A stretch of DNA of 64,000 bases from Ralstonia sp. A12 (GTDB lineage: Bacteria; Pseudomonadota; Gammaproteobacteria; Burkholderiales; Burkholderiaceae): contig NZ_JSZO01000008.1 of NCBI RefSeq assembly GCF_000801955.1, positions 1-64,000 of the forward strand, written 5' to 3'. The notes below the pieces were generated by a model. The model saw only the letters and a list, made by a program, of their open reading frames with translations, was not told the DNA's origin and did no database searches. Position 1 is the first letter of the stretch. Each line of letters starts with the position of its first letter. A program made the position numbers and the translations under genes. Below, piece after piece: positions 1 through 9,062 of the stretch.

Positions 1-30
1 AGAAAGGCGCGCCCGATGCGCCGAAAGACT

Positions 31-123
31 CCTTGAATTTATGTCGCGAGGAGGGGAAGGGAAAAACTCGCTGCGCTCAGACAGTTTCCCTTCCTTTTTC
101 CTCCTCGCAACAGAAATTCAAGG
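31..123. repeat. Long imperfect palindrome at the left edge
   Basis: Three nested pairs of complementary arms fold into one hairpin of about 90 bases. CCTTGAATTT at 31-40 pairs with AAATTCAAGG at 114-123. GCGAGGAGG at 46-54 pairs with CCTCCTCGC at 100-108. GAAGGGAAA at 56-64 pairs with TTTCCCTTC at 85-93. It lies 80 bases past the stop of the minus-strand gene at 204. It resembles a dispersed structured intergenic element more than an intrinsic terminator, because no T-run follows the outer arms. No second copy was noticed in the window. Confidence 0.75.
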
Positions 124-203
124 CGCCGCATAGGGCTGGGTACGGCCACACCATCTGGGTGCTAGCGTTGGCGCCATCACGCGCGCTGATGTGCTGGAGG
201 CGC

Positions 204-3200
204 TTACACCGTAAAGCGCGTATCGCGCTCCAGCAGCGCTGCCACCGCATCCGGCAGCAGCGGCTCGCTAAAGTAGTAGCCCTGCAGCACGTCGCACTGG
301 TGAGAAGTCAGGAACGCAGCCTGCGCGGGGTCTTCCACGCCTTCAGCACACACCTTCACGCCCAGGTTGTGGGCGAGCACCACCACCGTCGTGCAAATGG
401 CCGCGTCGTTGGAATCACGGTCGATGTCCTTGACGAAGGCACGGTCGATCTTGATGAGGTCGATCGGCAGGCGCTTCAGATACGCCAGGCTCGAATACCC
501 GGTACCGAAATCATCAATGGCGATACGCACGCCAAGCTGACGGATGGCGGTCAGGTCTTCGATGGTGCGTTCGGTGCCTTCCATCAGCATCGATTCGGTC
601 ACCTCCAGCTCCAGGAAGCCCGAGCCCAAACCGTACTGACGCTGCAGCTTGAGCAGCGTCGGCAGCACGGTGCCGCGCTTGAATTGCAGAGGCGACACGT
701 TCACGGCAATCGTCAGGTCGTCCGCCAGGCCACGCGCATGCCATTCGGCGCGCTGGTGCGCGGCTTCGGCCAGCACCCAATTGCCGATGTCGACGATCAG
801 GCCGCTCTCCTCCGCCACCGGAATGAACGCCGCCGGCGGTAGCAGCCCGCGCGTCGGGTGAATCCAGCGGATCAGTGCCTCCAGCCCGCACACGCGGCCG
901 GTCTTGGTGTCGATCTGCGGCTGATACAGCAGGCGGAACTGGCCCTGCTCCAGCGCCGCCCGAATCTGGTGCTCCAAGTTCAACCGGTACGACACGCCGA
1001 TATCCATCTCGGGCGCGAAGAACTCCAGCCGGTTGCGGCCGTTCTGCTTGGCGTAGTACATCGCCATCTCGGCATGGCGGATGAGCGTGTCGGCATCCGA
1101 GCCGTGCGTGGGGTACTCCGCCACGCCAATGCTCGCCGTCACGAACACCTCGTGCCCTTCCACACGGATGGGCTCGGCAAACAGGTCGAAGCCAAAATCC
1201 ACGCCGCGCGAGCCGGCATGCGAGACCACCAACGCAAACACGTCACCACCAAAGCGCGCCACGGTGTCGACGGTGTCGGCCGCATCGCGCAGGCGCTCCG
1301 CCACACGGCGCAGCACCTCATCACCCAGCAGGTGGCCCAGGCTGTCGTTGATGACCTTGAAGCGGTCGATATTGACCAGCGCCACATAGAAGCGGCTGCG
1401 CTGGCGCGCGGCCATCTCCACCGACTGCTGCACACGATCGGCCAACAGCGTGCGATTAGGCAGGCCGGTAAGCGGGTCGACCGTGGCGTGCTGGGCCAGG
1501 CGCGCACGCGTCATCTCCTGCTCGGTCACGTCGTCTTGAATGCCGACGTAGTGCGTGACTGCACCCTTCGCATCGCGCACCGGCGAGAGCAGGAAGTTGT
1601 TCAGGAACGCGTGGCCGTCCTTGCGGAAGTTGCGCAACAACACACGGATCTCGCTCGCATCCCGCAGGGCCGTGCGCACTTCGTTCAGCGCCGGCTGCCC
1701 CGGCTCGGAGGAATGCAGGAAGCGGCAGTTGCGGCCCAGCACCTCTTCAGCACGGTAGCCGGTCATGCGCTCGAAGCCAGGGTTCACGTAGACCAGCGGC
1801 ATATCCGGCTGCTGCGCGTCGGCCACGGTAATGCCCGACGGCACGGACTCCACCACGCGGCGCAGCAGACGCAACTGCTCATCGGAGTCGCGGCGCTCGG
1901 TGATGTCCTGCATGGTGCCGAAGAGCGCCACGACCTCGTCGCGCTCATTGCGCTCGATGTTGCCGCGCGAGAGCACCCAACGGTGCTCGCCGTCACGGCG
2001 GATCATCTCCAGCTCCAGCGAGTACGGCTCGCCTTCGGTCACAGCATGGCTGGCGGCTTCGCGCAGGCGGTTGAAGCTGTCGGCGGTAAAGAACTGCGCT
2101 TGCTGCGCAAAGGTGGGCGGCGAACCCGCCGGCACGCCGGTCAACACGTACATGCCGGAAGACCATGTGGTGGAATCTCGCAGCACATCCCAGCGCCAGC
2201 TACCGAGTTGGGCGATCTGCTCGGCCACGCTCAGGTTGGCTTCGCTGGCACGCAGTTCCTGCTCCATAGCCGAGCGCTGCGAGATATCGCTCACGCCGCC
2301 CACCATGCGCACGGCCCGGCCATCTTTGCCGCGATAGATGCTGGCGCGAATCTCCACGGTGCGCGTGGCGCGGTTGGCGTCGATCACACGGCAGACGCAG
2401 TGCCAGCTGTCTTGATCCGAATGCAGCACCGCACGCAGTTGCTGGCCGAACGCATCCACATCGTCGGGATGCACGAACTGGTGGAAGGTCAGCGTGCGCG
2501 AGGTGCCGCCGCCCATGCCGTCGTCCTCGCCGGGGCCGAGCAGCGCGTCGCTGCCCAGCAGCCGGTGCAGGCTGGCGTTGGCCCACGACTCTCCGGTGGC
2601 GATGTCCCAGTCGAAGATCCAGTCGTTGGTGGCGCGCGCCACGCGCTGGAAACGTTCTGTCAGGCGGTGGACGGTGGCGTCGTGGCGCTGGATGGCCGCG
2701 CGCATTTCGTTGAAGGTGCGTTCGAGCAATGACAATTCATCGCGCGTGGTGCCCTGCTCGATCACGCGGGCAGAGAAATCACCCGCGGCGTAGTGGCGTG
2801 CGGCGTCCACCAGTGCATCGACACGCGGCAGCACCAGCCGCCGCATCGCCATTTGGATCAGCGCCAGCAGCAACACGATCATCAAGAGGATGGCCCCGCC
2901 GCCGGCCAGCGTGATATCGCGCTGCTGGCGGATGATGTCGGTAGCGTCCACACCGCGCACGATGCGCAACCGCCCGGCCGCTGCATGCGGCACCACCATC
3001 GCGGCATAGGCACGGCGCACGCCGTCGGTGTCGTCCACCAGCACGGGGTCACCCGGTTGCTGGCCGGCCATGGCCACGAGCGTTCCCTTGGCAATCGTGG
3101 GCGCCTGCCCAGGTGCCATCGTGGCGTTGATCGACAGCACGTTGCCGGCCGCGTCGATCAGGTAGACCGGCGCACCCGGCATGCCGCCGGACGCCGCCGC

Positions 3201-3809
3201 GATCAGGGCACTCTGTCGCACGGCCGCGTAGACCACACCCCGGATGGCGCCATCGCTGGCCACCATCGGCCGCGCAGAAACGATCACGGCCTGGTTGGAC
3301 GCCTTCCCAATCACGAACGTCGACAGCGCAGGCTGGCCCGTCGCCAGGATCTCGTGCACATATTCACGATCCGACACGTCGATGCCAAGATTGGCCGGAT
3401 CGGGCGTACACACCAGCGTGCCGCGCGCGTTGATCACGCCCAGATTGGATAGCTCGCTCTGGTTATGGAAGACGCGGTTGACGAAGCGGCTGCATTCCTG
3501 CTGGTCCATGCGCAACGCCGAATCGTCGGCCACCAGCACGGAAAGCAGTTCATTGGCGTTGGACAGCACCATCCCGACGCGCGCGGCGGCGGACTCGGTC
3601 TCGTGGGTCAGGCGCTGGGCAAGATGGTCGTTGAGCCGGTCACGGTAAAGCGCCACGCCGGCAATCGCCACGACAATGGCCGGCAAGGCGGCCACCGCAG
3701 CCAGTGCAAGCAAACGGCCGCGCAACGTGGTGGGAAAAAAAGCGTGCTTCGGCACTTGAATGACCGGTAGAGCCTTGGTGTGGAGAGCGGATGCACTCTG
3801 CGGCTGCAC
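204..3809 (-). CDS. Cache-HAMP-PAS-PAS-LOV-like-GGDEF(degenerate)-EAL membrane sensor, probable c-di-GMP phosphodiesterase
   Basis: This 1201-residue inner-membrane protein has a transmembrane segment near 32-54, a periplasmic Cache-like region to about 295, a second segment near 303-325, HAMP, then three PAS folds (about 385-515, 525-650, 655-770), GGDEF and EAL. The third PAS carries GRNCRFLH near residue 691, then RNFRKDG, LNN and a late GIQ. Those are the flavin-contact positions and reactive Cys of LOV blue-light domains, with His where LOV usually has Gln. The cyclase signature reads GGDVF, so cyclase activity is probably lost. EAL residues look intact: EALIRW, EVTES, DDFGTGYSS, KIDRAFV, AEGVE. 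It is therefore most likely a phosphodiesterase, perhaps with the GGDEF as a GTP-sensing module. It is divergent from the gene at 4032. Light sensing is inference. Confidence 0.88.
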   Translation of the reverse strand: MQPQSASALHTKALPVIQVPKHAFFPTTLRGRLLALAAVAALPAIVVAIAGVALYRDRLNDHLAQRLTHETESAAARVGMVLSNANELLSVLVADDSALRMDQQECSRFVNRVFHNQSELSNLGVINARGTLVCTPDPANLGIDVSDREYVHEILATGQPALSTFVIGKASNQAVIVSARPMVASDGAIRGVVYAAVRQSALIAAASGGMPGAPVYLIDAAGNVLSINATMAPGQAPTIAKGTLVAMAGQQPGDPVLVDDTDGVRRAYAAMVVPHAAAGRLRIVRGVDATDIIRQQRDITLAGGGAILLMIVLLLALIQMAMRRLVLPRVDALVDAARHYAAGDFSARVIEQGTTRDELSLLERTFNEMRAAIQRHDATVHRLTERFQRVARATNDWIFDWDIATGESWANASLHRLLGSDALLGPGEDDGMGGGTSRTLTFHQFVHPDDVDAFGQQLRAVLHSDQDSWHCVCRVIDANRATRTVEIRASIYRGKDGRAVRMVGGVSDISQRSAMEQELRASEANLSVAEQIAQLGSWRWDVLRDSTTWSSGMYVLTGVPAGSPPTFAQQAQFFTADSFNRLREAASHAVTEGEPYSLELEMIRRDGEHRWVLSRGNIERNERDEVVALFGTMQDITERRDSDEQLRLLRRVVESVPSGITVADAQQPDMPLVYVNPGFERMTGYRAEEVLGRNCRFLHSSEPGQPALNEVRTALRDASEIRVLLRNFRKDGHAFLNNFLLSPVRDAKGAVTHYVGIQDDVTEQEMTRARLAQHATVDPLTGLPNRTLLADRVQQSVEMAARQRSRFYVALVNIDRFKVINDSLGHLLGDEVLRRVAERLRDAADTVDTVARFGGDVFALVVSHAGSRGVDFGFDLFAEPIRVEGHEVFVTASIGVAEYPTHGSDADTLIRHAEMAMYYAKQNGRNRLEFFAPEMDIGVSYRLNLEHQIRAALEQGQFRLLYQPQIDTKTGRVCGLEALIRWIHPTRGLLPPAAFIPVAEESGLIVDIGNWVLAEAAHQRAEWHARGLADDLTIAVNVSPLQFKRGTVLPTLLKLQRQYGLGSGFLELEVTESMLMEGTERTIEDLTAIRQLGVRIAIDDFGTGYSSLAYLKRLPIDLIKIDRAFVKDIDRDSNDAAICTTVVVLAHNLGVKVCAEGVEDPAQAAFLTSHQCDVLQGYYFSEPLLPDAVAALLERDTRFTV

Positions 3810-4031
3810 CTCAGTGACTACACGACATGCGGCTCAGGAACCGTACGCCAAGGCACGCGATGCAGTTGCGGCATCGTGCCGGATAACGGCTGACGCAGTG
3901 CGCAAGCATTTTGCTTGCAATTCCTATCGCACGCAACTTGTGGAAAGTGTGTACGCAACTGTTGCAATCTAAGCGGTTTTATTGACGTTTTGGGGTTTCC
4001 ACGGGGCCAACTCGCTCTAAAATCCGGGCAC

Positions 4032-6482
4032 ATGCCAAACACGCCCCCGCCTAACGCCCCACGCCGACTGTTGTTCCGCCTACTGCCGGGCGTGGTGTTC
4101 GCCGCGCTGGTGCCGTTTGCGGGGTTGATTGGGGTGGCCGTCTCCACGGTGTACGACGACACGCGGCAGGAGATCGACAGCCGCCTGGACCAGGCAATGT
4201 CACAAGCGGCCCGCCCGATCGACGCGCGACTGGCCAGTATCATCGACCGCCTCTCTGCCGCCGCCGAGAGCTCCAGCAACCTGCTCAAGCCGGCCGACGG
4301 CCAAACCTGGCTCGACACTCACGCCGACTTACGCGGCGCGTTTGACAACGTTCTGGTGGTCGGCGCCGACGGCACCATCCTGGCCGACGCGCCGGCGTTG
4401 CCTGAACGGCGCGGCGACAACATGGCCGACCACCCCATCTTCAAGACCGTGCGCGACACGCGCCGGCTCTACATGCCAGAGCCGTTTCTGGCGCCGGCCG
4501 GCAAGCGCCCGGTGGCCTCATTTGCGGTGCCGCTGCACGGTAGCGACGGGGCCTTTGCGGGACTGGTGATCGGCTCGATCGAACTGTCGCGCAATCCGAT
4601 GCTCGCCGATCTGGAAGCCGTCCGGATGGGGCGCACCGGGCGTCTGGTGGTGGTGTCGGAAGGCGGCAAGTACATCGTTGCGCCGGATCGCTCGCGCCTG
4701 CTGCAGCAAGCGCCGGATCTGGCCGCGCTGCCCACCGCTGCGCGTTCGCTCGCGCAGGGCTGGAGCCAGGGCGCTGAATTCACCCCGCCGGGGCAGTCGC
4801 CCGTCATCGTCGGCTATCGCCGGCTGAATGCCGTGCCCTGGAGCGTAGGCGTCTGGTGGCCGGTGCAGGAGGCCTACGCGGGCGCTGCGCGTACGACGCG
4901 CACGCTCATCGCGGCCGGCATTGCCTTTGGAGCCGTCTGTCTGCTCTTCGCCTGGTTCTGGATCGAGCGCGCGGTCAGCCCACTGGAGCGGCTACGCCAC
5001 GAGGTGGAAGGCGGCCTGCCAATCCACCCGGTTGCGCCCGCCTCCGGCCGCCCGCCCTTGCACGATGCCCACCCACCTGGCCCGCTCACACGCCTGGGGG
5101 AATTGGCGGACCCGACGGTCTCCACGTTCGACCCGACCACCGAGGTGGGCGCGCTGGCTGTGCGTGTCGGCCACCTCGCCAAGTACTGGGACGAGGCGCT
5201 GGAAGTCAGCGAGCAGGACGTCGCCTTCTTCCGCGGATTGGCCGAGCAGGCCCCGGTCGGGCTGGCATTCCTGGACCGGGCGCTGGCGGTTTCGTTTGCC
5301 AACGTGCGTTTCGAACGGCTGCTGGGCACGAGTGCGCAGGCCATCAGCCTGGCGTTGCAGGCCAAGGCGGGTGACCCCGTCTCGCCTGCAGCGCATGCCG
5401 TGGCCACCTCGCTTGCCCATCTGCCGCGCGCGCCGCTGGCGCTGGCGGATCAGCCGGTGGTGATCGCTACGGGGCAAGGTGCCGGTATCGGCGCGGTGTT
5501 GCTGACGGCGCGCCCCATCGGTGGGGCGGGTGCGCCGCTGGCCGGGTGGATCGTCGCCGTGGTCGACAGCACACGCGAGCAACGCGCCAAGGAGGCGCTC
5601 GAACAAGAGGTACGCGCCGCGCTGCTGGTGCTCGATGCCATTCAGGAACCGCTGCTCACGATCGACGGCGATGGCATCGTCACCCACGCCAGCCGCGCCA
5701 TTGAAACACTCGTCGGCACGCACCCCGCACGCGCGGTCGGCCAGTCGATCAACCGCCTGCTGCATCTGGTGGAGCACGACAGCGGCCGGCGCGTCATCCC
5801 CACGCAGTTGCTGCGCGCGGGCGGCACGCTCTCGGGCAGCCTGCGGCTGGAGCGCCCCGATGGGCGCCGGCACGATGTGGAACTGTCATGGGGCCCACTG
5901 CCGGGCACGTCGGGCAGCGGCGTACTGGTGCTGCGCGATGTGTCGGCCACGCGCGAGACCGTGCAGCGCATCGCCTGGGATGCCACCCACGATGTGCTGA
6001 CCGGGCTGCTGAACCGCCGTGGTTTTGACGCAACCCTGCGCGCGCAGGTCGAAGCCCACCGTGGCGGCAACCCTGTCACGCGCGCCCCACTGGCGCTCAT
6101 CATGATCGACCTGGACGGTTTCAAGATCATCAACGACCGCTACGGCCATGCCGCCGGCGACGATGTGCTGCGCGGCGTGGCAGAACTCGTCGTGCAGAAC
6201 ACGCGCACGCAAGACTATGTGGCCCGCCTGGGCGGCGACGAGTTTGCGGTCATCCTGCCCAACTGCGACATGCAGGCTGCCGTTACATTTGCCGACCGCA
6301 TCCGCGCAGCGCTGGCACGGCAGCCGCTGCTGGCCGCCGGTGCGCGGGCGGAGATTGGGCTCTCGCAGGGGGTGGTGGAACTGCAGGCAGATGACACAGA
6401 CGTCGGTGCCTTCCTGGCACGCGCAGATGCCGCCTGCTACCGAGCCAAGAGCGAAGGCCGCGGCACGATCGCCAGCGACTGA
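4032..6482 (+). CDS. Cache-PAS-GGDEF membrane diguanylate cyclase
   Basis: The 816-residue protein starts best at the ATG at 4032, immediately before a basic stretch and a first transmembrane helix. An in-frame extension to 3915 lacks hydrophobic or conserved content. A periplasmic dCache-like region follows to about residue 285, then a second helix (about 290-312), a PAS-like region around 410-520, a second PAS around 540-650 and a C-terminal GGDEF domain with an intact RLGGDEF signature and the ILPN strand behind it. It should make c-di-GMP from two GTP. No RxxD inhibitory site was identified with confidence. It is divergent from the LOV-EAL gene across 222 bases, so the two may be co-regulated with opposing activities. 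Confidence 0.88.
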   Translation: MPNTPPPNAPRRLLFRLLPGVVFAALVPFAGLIGVAVSTVYDDTRQEIDSRLDQAMSQAARPIDARLASIIDRLSAAAESSSNLLKPADGQTWLDTHADLRGAFDNVLVVGADGTILADAPALPERRGDNMADHPIFKTVRDTRRLYMPEPFLAPAGKRPVASFAVPLHGSDGAFAGLVIGSIELSRNPMLADLEAVRMGRTGRLVVVSEGGKYIVAPDRSRLLQQAPDLAALPTAARSLAQGWSQGAEFTPPGQSPVIVGYRRLNAVPWSVGVWWPVQEAYAGAARTTRTLIAAGIAFGAVCLLFAWFWIERAVSPLERLRHEVEGGLPIHPVAPASGRPPLHDAHPPGPLTRLGELADPTVSTFDPTTEVGALAVRVGHLAKYWDEALEVSEQDVAFFRGLAEQAPVGLAFLDRALAVSFANVRFERLLGTSAQAISLALQAKAGDPVSPAAHAVATSLAHLPRAPLALADQPVVIATGQGAGIGAVLLTARPIGGAGAPLAGWIVAVVDSTREQRAKEALEQEVRAALLVLDAIQEPLLTIDGDGIVTHASRAIETLVGTHPARAVGQSINRLLHLVEHDSGRRVIPTQLLRAGGTLSGSLRLERPDGRRHDVELSWGPLPGTSGSGVLVLRDVSATRETVQRIAWDATHDVLTGLLNRRGFDATLRAQVEAHRGGNPVTRAPLALIMIDLDGFKIINDRYGHAAGDDVLRGVAELVVQNTRTQDYVARLGGDEFAVILPNCDMQAAVTFADRIRAALARQPLLAAGARAEIGLSQGVVELQADDTDVGAFLARADAACYRAKSEGRGTIASD

Positions 6483-6506
6483 GTTGCCCTACACTCGGCA
6501 GGTGCA

Positions 6507-6540
6507 AAAGAAAAAACCACCGGATAGCGGTATCCGGTGG
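6507..6540 (-). terminator. Intrinsic terminator reading minus strand
   Basis: CCACCGGATA at 6517-6526 and TATCCGGTGG at 6531-6540 make a perfect 10-bp stem with a GCGG loop. Read on the minus strand it is followed by TTTTTTCTTTT (complement of 6506-6516). On the plus strand no T-run follows, so it is a poor terminator for the cyclase gene. No minus-strand gene precedes it. Confidence 0.75.
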
Positions 6541-6780
6541 CTTCAAGAATACGCTTTGAACGGGGAAGTTCAGCGCACTTGAAGCATAGGCAATGACCCC
6601 CATCCGGCCAATACCCAGGATAGGGTAATTTGGCAAAAACCCGGCACCAGCAGCGGTTTTGCGCGCACCCCGCCCCTTTTTGTGCCTTCAACGCAACGCC
6701 CCTTCCTCCGCGTTAATCCCTCGTCCGAAATAACCATCCCGGCGACCCGGTGCCGCAGCCCGTCACGCTTGATGTTGCGA

Positions 6781-6806
6781 TATAATGAAAACGATTCGCA
6801 TTTACG
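6781..6806 (+). promoter_or_regulatory. Fur box and promoter element of the feo operon
   Basis: TATAAT at 6781-6786 is followed at once by GAAAACGATTCGCATTTACG. The reverse complement contains AAATGCGAAT, the same half-site as the perfect Fur palindrome at 10949. Its position 30-50 bases before feoA fits iron-dependent repression of ferrous iron uptake. The -35 element is not clear. Confidence 0.75.
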
Positions 6807-6832
6807 TAGTATCAAGTTAACGACTAGGCACG

Positions 6833-7156
6833 ATGCGGCTTTCCGAGCTTTCCCGCCGGGCAACGGCGGTGGTGGATCACGTTGAAGACCGTGAGCCCGC
6901 CGATCCCATCAGCCAACGCCTGCGCGAACTCGGGTTCGTCACGGGTGAGGTGGTGCGCGTGGTGGCCGTAGGCCCGTTCGGCGGTGATCCGCTGGTCGTG
7001 CAGGTTGGCTTCACGCGCTTTGCGTTGCGCCGCCAAGAGGCTGCGCGCGTTCGTGTACGCGCTGAAGCGGCCACGCAACCCGCCGCTCCGGCTGCGAATG
7101 TCACAACAACGGCCACCGAGACGGCCCCGCCCGCGCAGGTGCGCGAGGCGGCGTAG
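6833..7156 (+). CDS. feoA: Ferrous iron transport protein A
   Basis: The 107-residue cytosolic protein has the SH3-like FeoA core: an early RLRELGF turn, a central GxVVRVVAVGPFGGDPLVV segment, and FALRRQEAARVRV at the end of the fold. About 25 residues rich in Ala and Thr follow as a tail. FeoA helps the FeoB permease, probably by contacting its G domain. It is the first gene of the Fur-box-controlled operon, and feoB follows after 40 bases. Its small size, order and neighbours make the call secure. Confidence 0.93.
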   Translation: MRLSELSRRATAVVDHVEDREPADPISQRLRELGFVTGEVVRVVAVGPFGGDPLVVQVGFTRFALRRQEAARVRVRAEAATQPAAPAANVTTTATETAPPAQVREAA

Positions 7157-7196
7157 CCCGTCGCCGACACTTTCCGGCCCCGCTTATCCTGCCTTC

Positions 7197-9062
7197 ATGC
7201 AGATGCACGCTTCCCCCGCCTCCTCTTCCTCGCCGGCATTGCGCGTTGCCCTGGTCGGCAACCCCAATTGCGGCAAGACCGCGCTGTTCAACCTGCTGAC
7301 CGGCAGCCGCCAGAAGGTGGCCAACTACGCAGGCGTGACGGTTGAGCGCAAGGAAGGCCGCTTTACCGCGCCGTCGGGCCGGCACGTACAGATCCTGGAC
7401 CTGCCCGGCGCCTATAGCCTGGTCGCCACCAGCCCGGATGAAGCCATCACGCGCGACATTTGCCTGGGCACGTTCCGCGACGAACAGCGCCCCGACCTGC
7501 TGGTCTGCGTGGTCGATGCCACCAACCTGCGCCTGCACCTGCGCTTCGTGCTGGAACTGCAACGCCTGGGGCTGCCGATGGTGCTTGCGATCAATATGGT
7601 GGACGCGGCCGAACGGCGCGGCATCCGCATCGATCGCGCCAAGCTGGAAGCGGCGCTTGGCATACCGGTGGTGCAAACCGTGGCCATCAAGCGCAACGGC
7701 GCGGCCGACTTGGTGGCGTATATCGATCACGAGAAACTTCCGGCCATGCCGGTGGGGCTGCCGGCCGATGCCGACGTGCACGTTGAAGTGAAGCGCCTGC
7801 TTGACGCTGCCGTCACCATGCCGCGCAGCACGGCCGAGCTGGACGACCGGCTCGACCGCATCGTGCTGCATCCGGTGCTGGGCCTGATCTTGCTGGCCGG
7901 GATCATGTTCTTCATGTTCCAGGCCGTGTTCTCGTGGGCACAGCCGCTCATGGACGGCATTCAAGGCGCCGTGGAAGCCGTGGGCGTATGGGTTGGCACG
8001 GTCATGCCCGACGGCATGCTCAAGAGCCTGCTGGTCAACGGCATCATTGCCGGCACGGGCAGCGTGCTGGTGTTCCTGCCGCAGATCCTGATCCTGTTCC
8101 TCTTCATCTTGTCGCTGGAAGAATCCGGCTACCTGCCGCGCGCGGCCTTCCTGCTCGACCGGTTGATGGCGGGCGCCGGGCTGTCGGGGCGTTCGTTCAT
8201 TCCGCTGCTGTCGAGCTTTGCCTGCGCGATCCCCGGTGTGATGGCCACGCGCACGATCCAGGACCCGCGCGACCGGTTGGTGACGATTCTGGTGGCGCCC
8301 TTGATGACGTGCTCGGCACGGCTGCCGGTGTATGCGCTGTTGATCGGCGCGTTCATTCCGGTGCGTGAGGTGTGGGGCCTGTTCAATCTGCAGGGGCTGG
8401 TGCTGTTCGGGCTGTACATGGCCGGCATCGTGTCGGCGCTGGTCGTGGCCTACGTACTCAAGTACCTCAAGCGCGATCGCAACGAGCACCCGCTCATTCT
8501 GGAGTTGCCGTCGTATCGTCTGCCCAGCGTGCGCAACCTGATCGTCGGCCTGATCGAGCGCGCACGCATCTTCCTGCGCCGCATCGGCACGGTCATCCTG
8601 AAGATGATGGTGGTGCTGTGGTTCCTGTCGACCTTCCCGTCGCCGCCCGCCAACGCCACCTTGCCCGCCATCGACTACAGCTTTGCCGGCATGATTGGCC
8701 GCGCGCTGGAAGTCGTGTTCGCGCCGATCGGCTTCACGTGGCAGATGTGCGTTGCGCTGATTCCGGGCATGGCCGCACGCGAGGTGGCCGTGGGTGCACT
8801 GGCAACGGTGTATTCGCTGTCGGCCACGCATGAGGATGCGGCTGCGCAGCTGGCGCCGATCATCGCCCAGCAATGGTCGTTGGCGACGGCGCTGGCCTTC
8901 CTGGCGTGGTACGTGTACGCACCGCAATGCATCTCGACGCTGGCCACCATCCGCCGTGAGACCAACTCGTGGAAGGTCATGGCGGCCACCGCGGGTTATC
9001 TGTTTGCGCTGGCCTATCTGGCCGCCTTCGCTACCTACCAGATCGCACGGGTGCTGACATGA
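7197..9062 (+). CDS. feoB: Ferrous iron transport GTPase/permease B
   Basis: The 621-residue inner-membrane protein imports Fe2+. The N-terminal G domain shows G1 GNPNCGKT at about 21-28, the switch region YAGVTVE, G3 DLPGAYS and G4 NMVD. A helical spacer is followed by the polytopic permease with the Gate motifs, including the Cys in SFACAIPG and in MTCSARLPVY, which are conserved metal-path residues of FeoB. It is shorter than E. coli FeoB (773 residues), as is usual for the Ralstonia/Cupriavidus type. The ATG at 7197 is chosen because it directly precedes the G domain; the longer frame to 6984 runs inside feoA. Its stop overlaps the start of the next gene. Confidence 0.95.
   Translation: MQMHASPASSSSPALRVALVGNPNCGKTALFNLLTGSRQKVANYAGVTVERKEGRFTAPSGRHVQILDLPGAYSLVATSPDEAITRDICLGTFRDEQRPDLLVCVVDATNLRLHLRFVLELQRLGLPMVLAINMVDAAERRGIRIDRAKLEAALGIPVVQTVAIKRNGAADLVAYIDHEKLPAMPVGLPADADVHVEVKRLLDAAVTMPRSTAELDDRLDRIVLHPVLGLILLAGIMFFMFQAVFSWAQPLMDGIQGAVEAVGVWVGTVMPDGMLKSLLVNGIIAGTGSVLVFLPQILILFLFILSLEESGYLPRAAFLLDRLMAGAGLSGRSFIPLLSSFACAIPGVMATRTIQDPRDRLVTILVAPLMTCSARLPVYALLIGAFIPVREVWGLFNLQGLVLFGLYMAGIVSALVVAYVLKYLKRDRNEHPLILELPSYRLPSVRNLIVGLIERARIFLRRIGTVILKMMVVLWFLSTFPSPPANATLPAIDYSFAGMIGRALEVVFAPIGFTWQMCVALIPGMAAREVAVGALATVYSLSATHEDAAAQLAPIIAQQWSLATALAFLAWYVYAPQCISTLATIRRETNSWKVMAATAGYLFALAYLAAFATYQIARVLT

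Larger units (their letters stand above)
6483..6832. other. Intergenic region between cyclase gene and feoA
   Basis: These 350 bases hold no credible gene. They contain a perfect 10-bp hairpin with a T-run on the minus strand (6507-6540) and a Fur box with a TATAAT-like element just before feoA (6781-6806). The central part, about 6545-6775, shows nothing recognisable. It could hold a minus-strand transcript ending at the hairpin. Confidence 0.6.

Noticed and set aside
858-2732. Long plus-strand open frame opposite the LOV-GGDEF-EAL gene
   Set aside because: It is a shadow of a high-GC gene in an antisense frame, rich in His, Arg and Gln with no domain.
7101-8927. Long minus-strand frame opposite feoB
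   Set aside because: Antisense shadow with low-complexity HQR composition.
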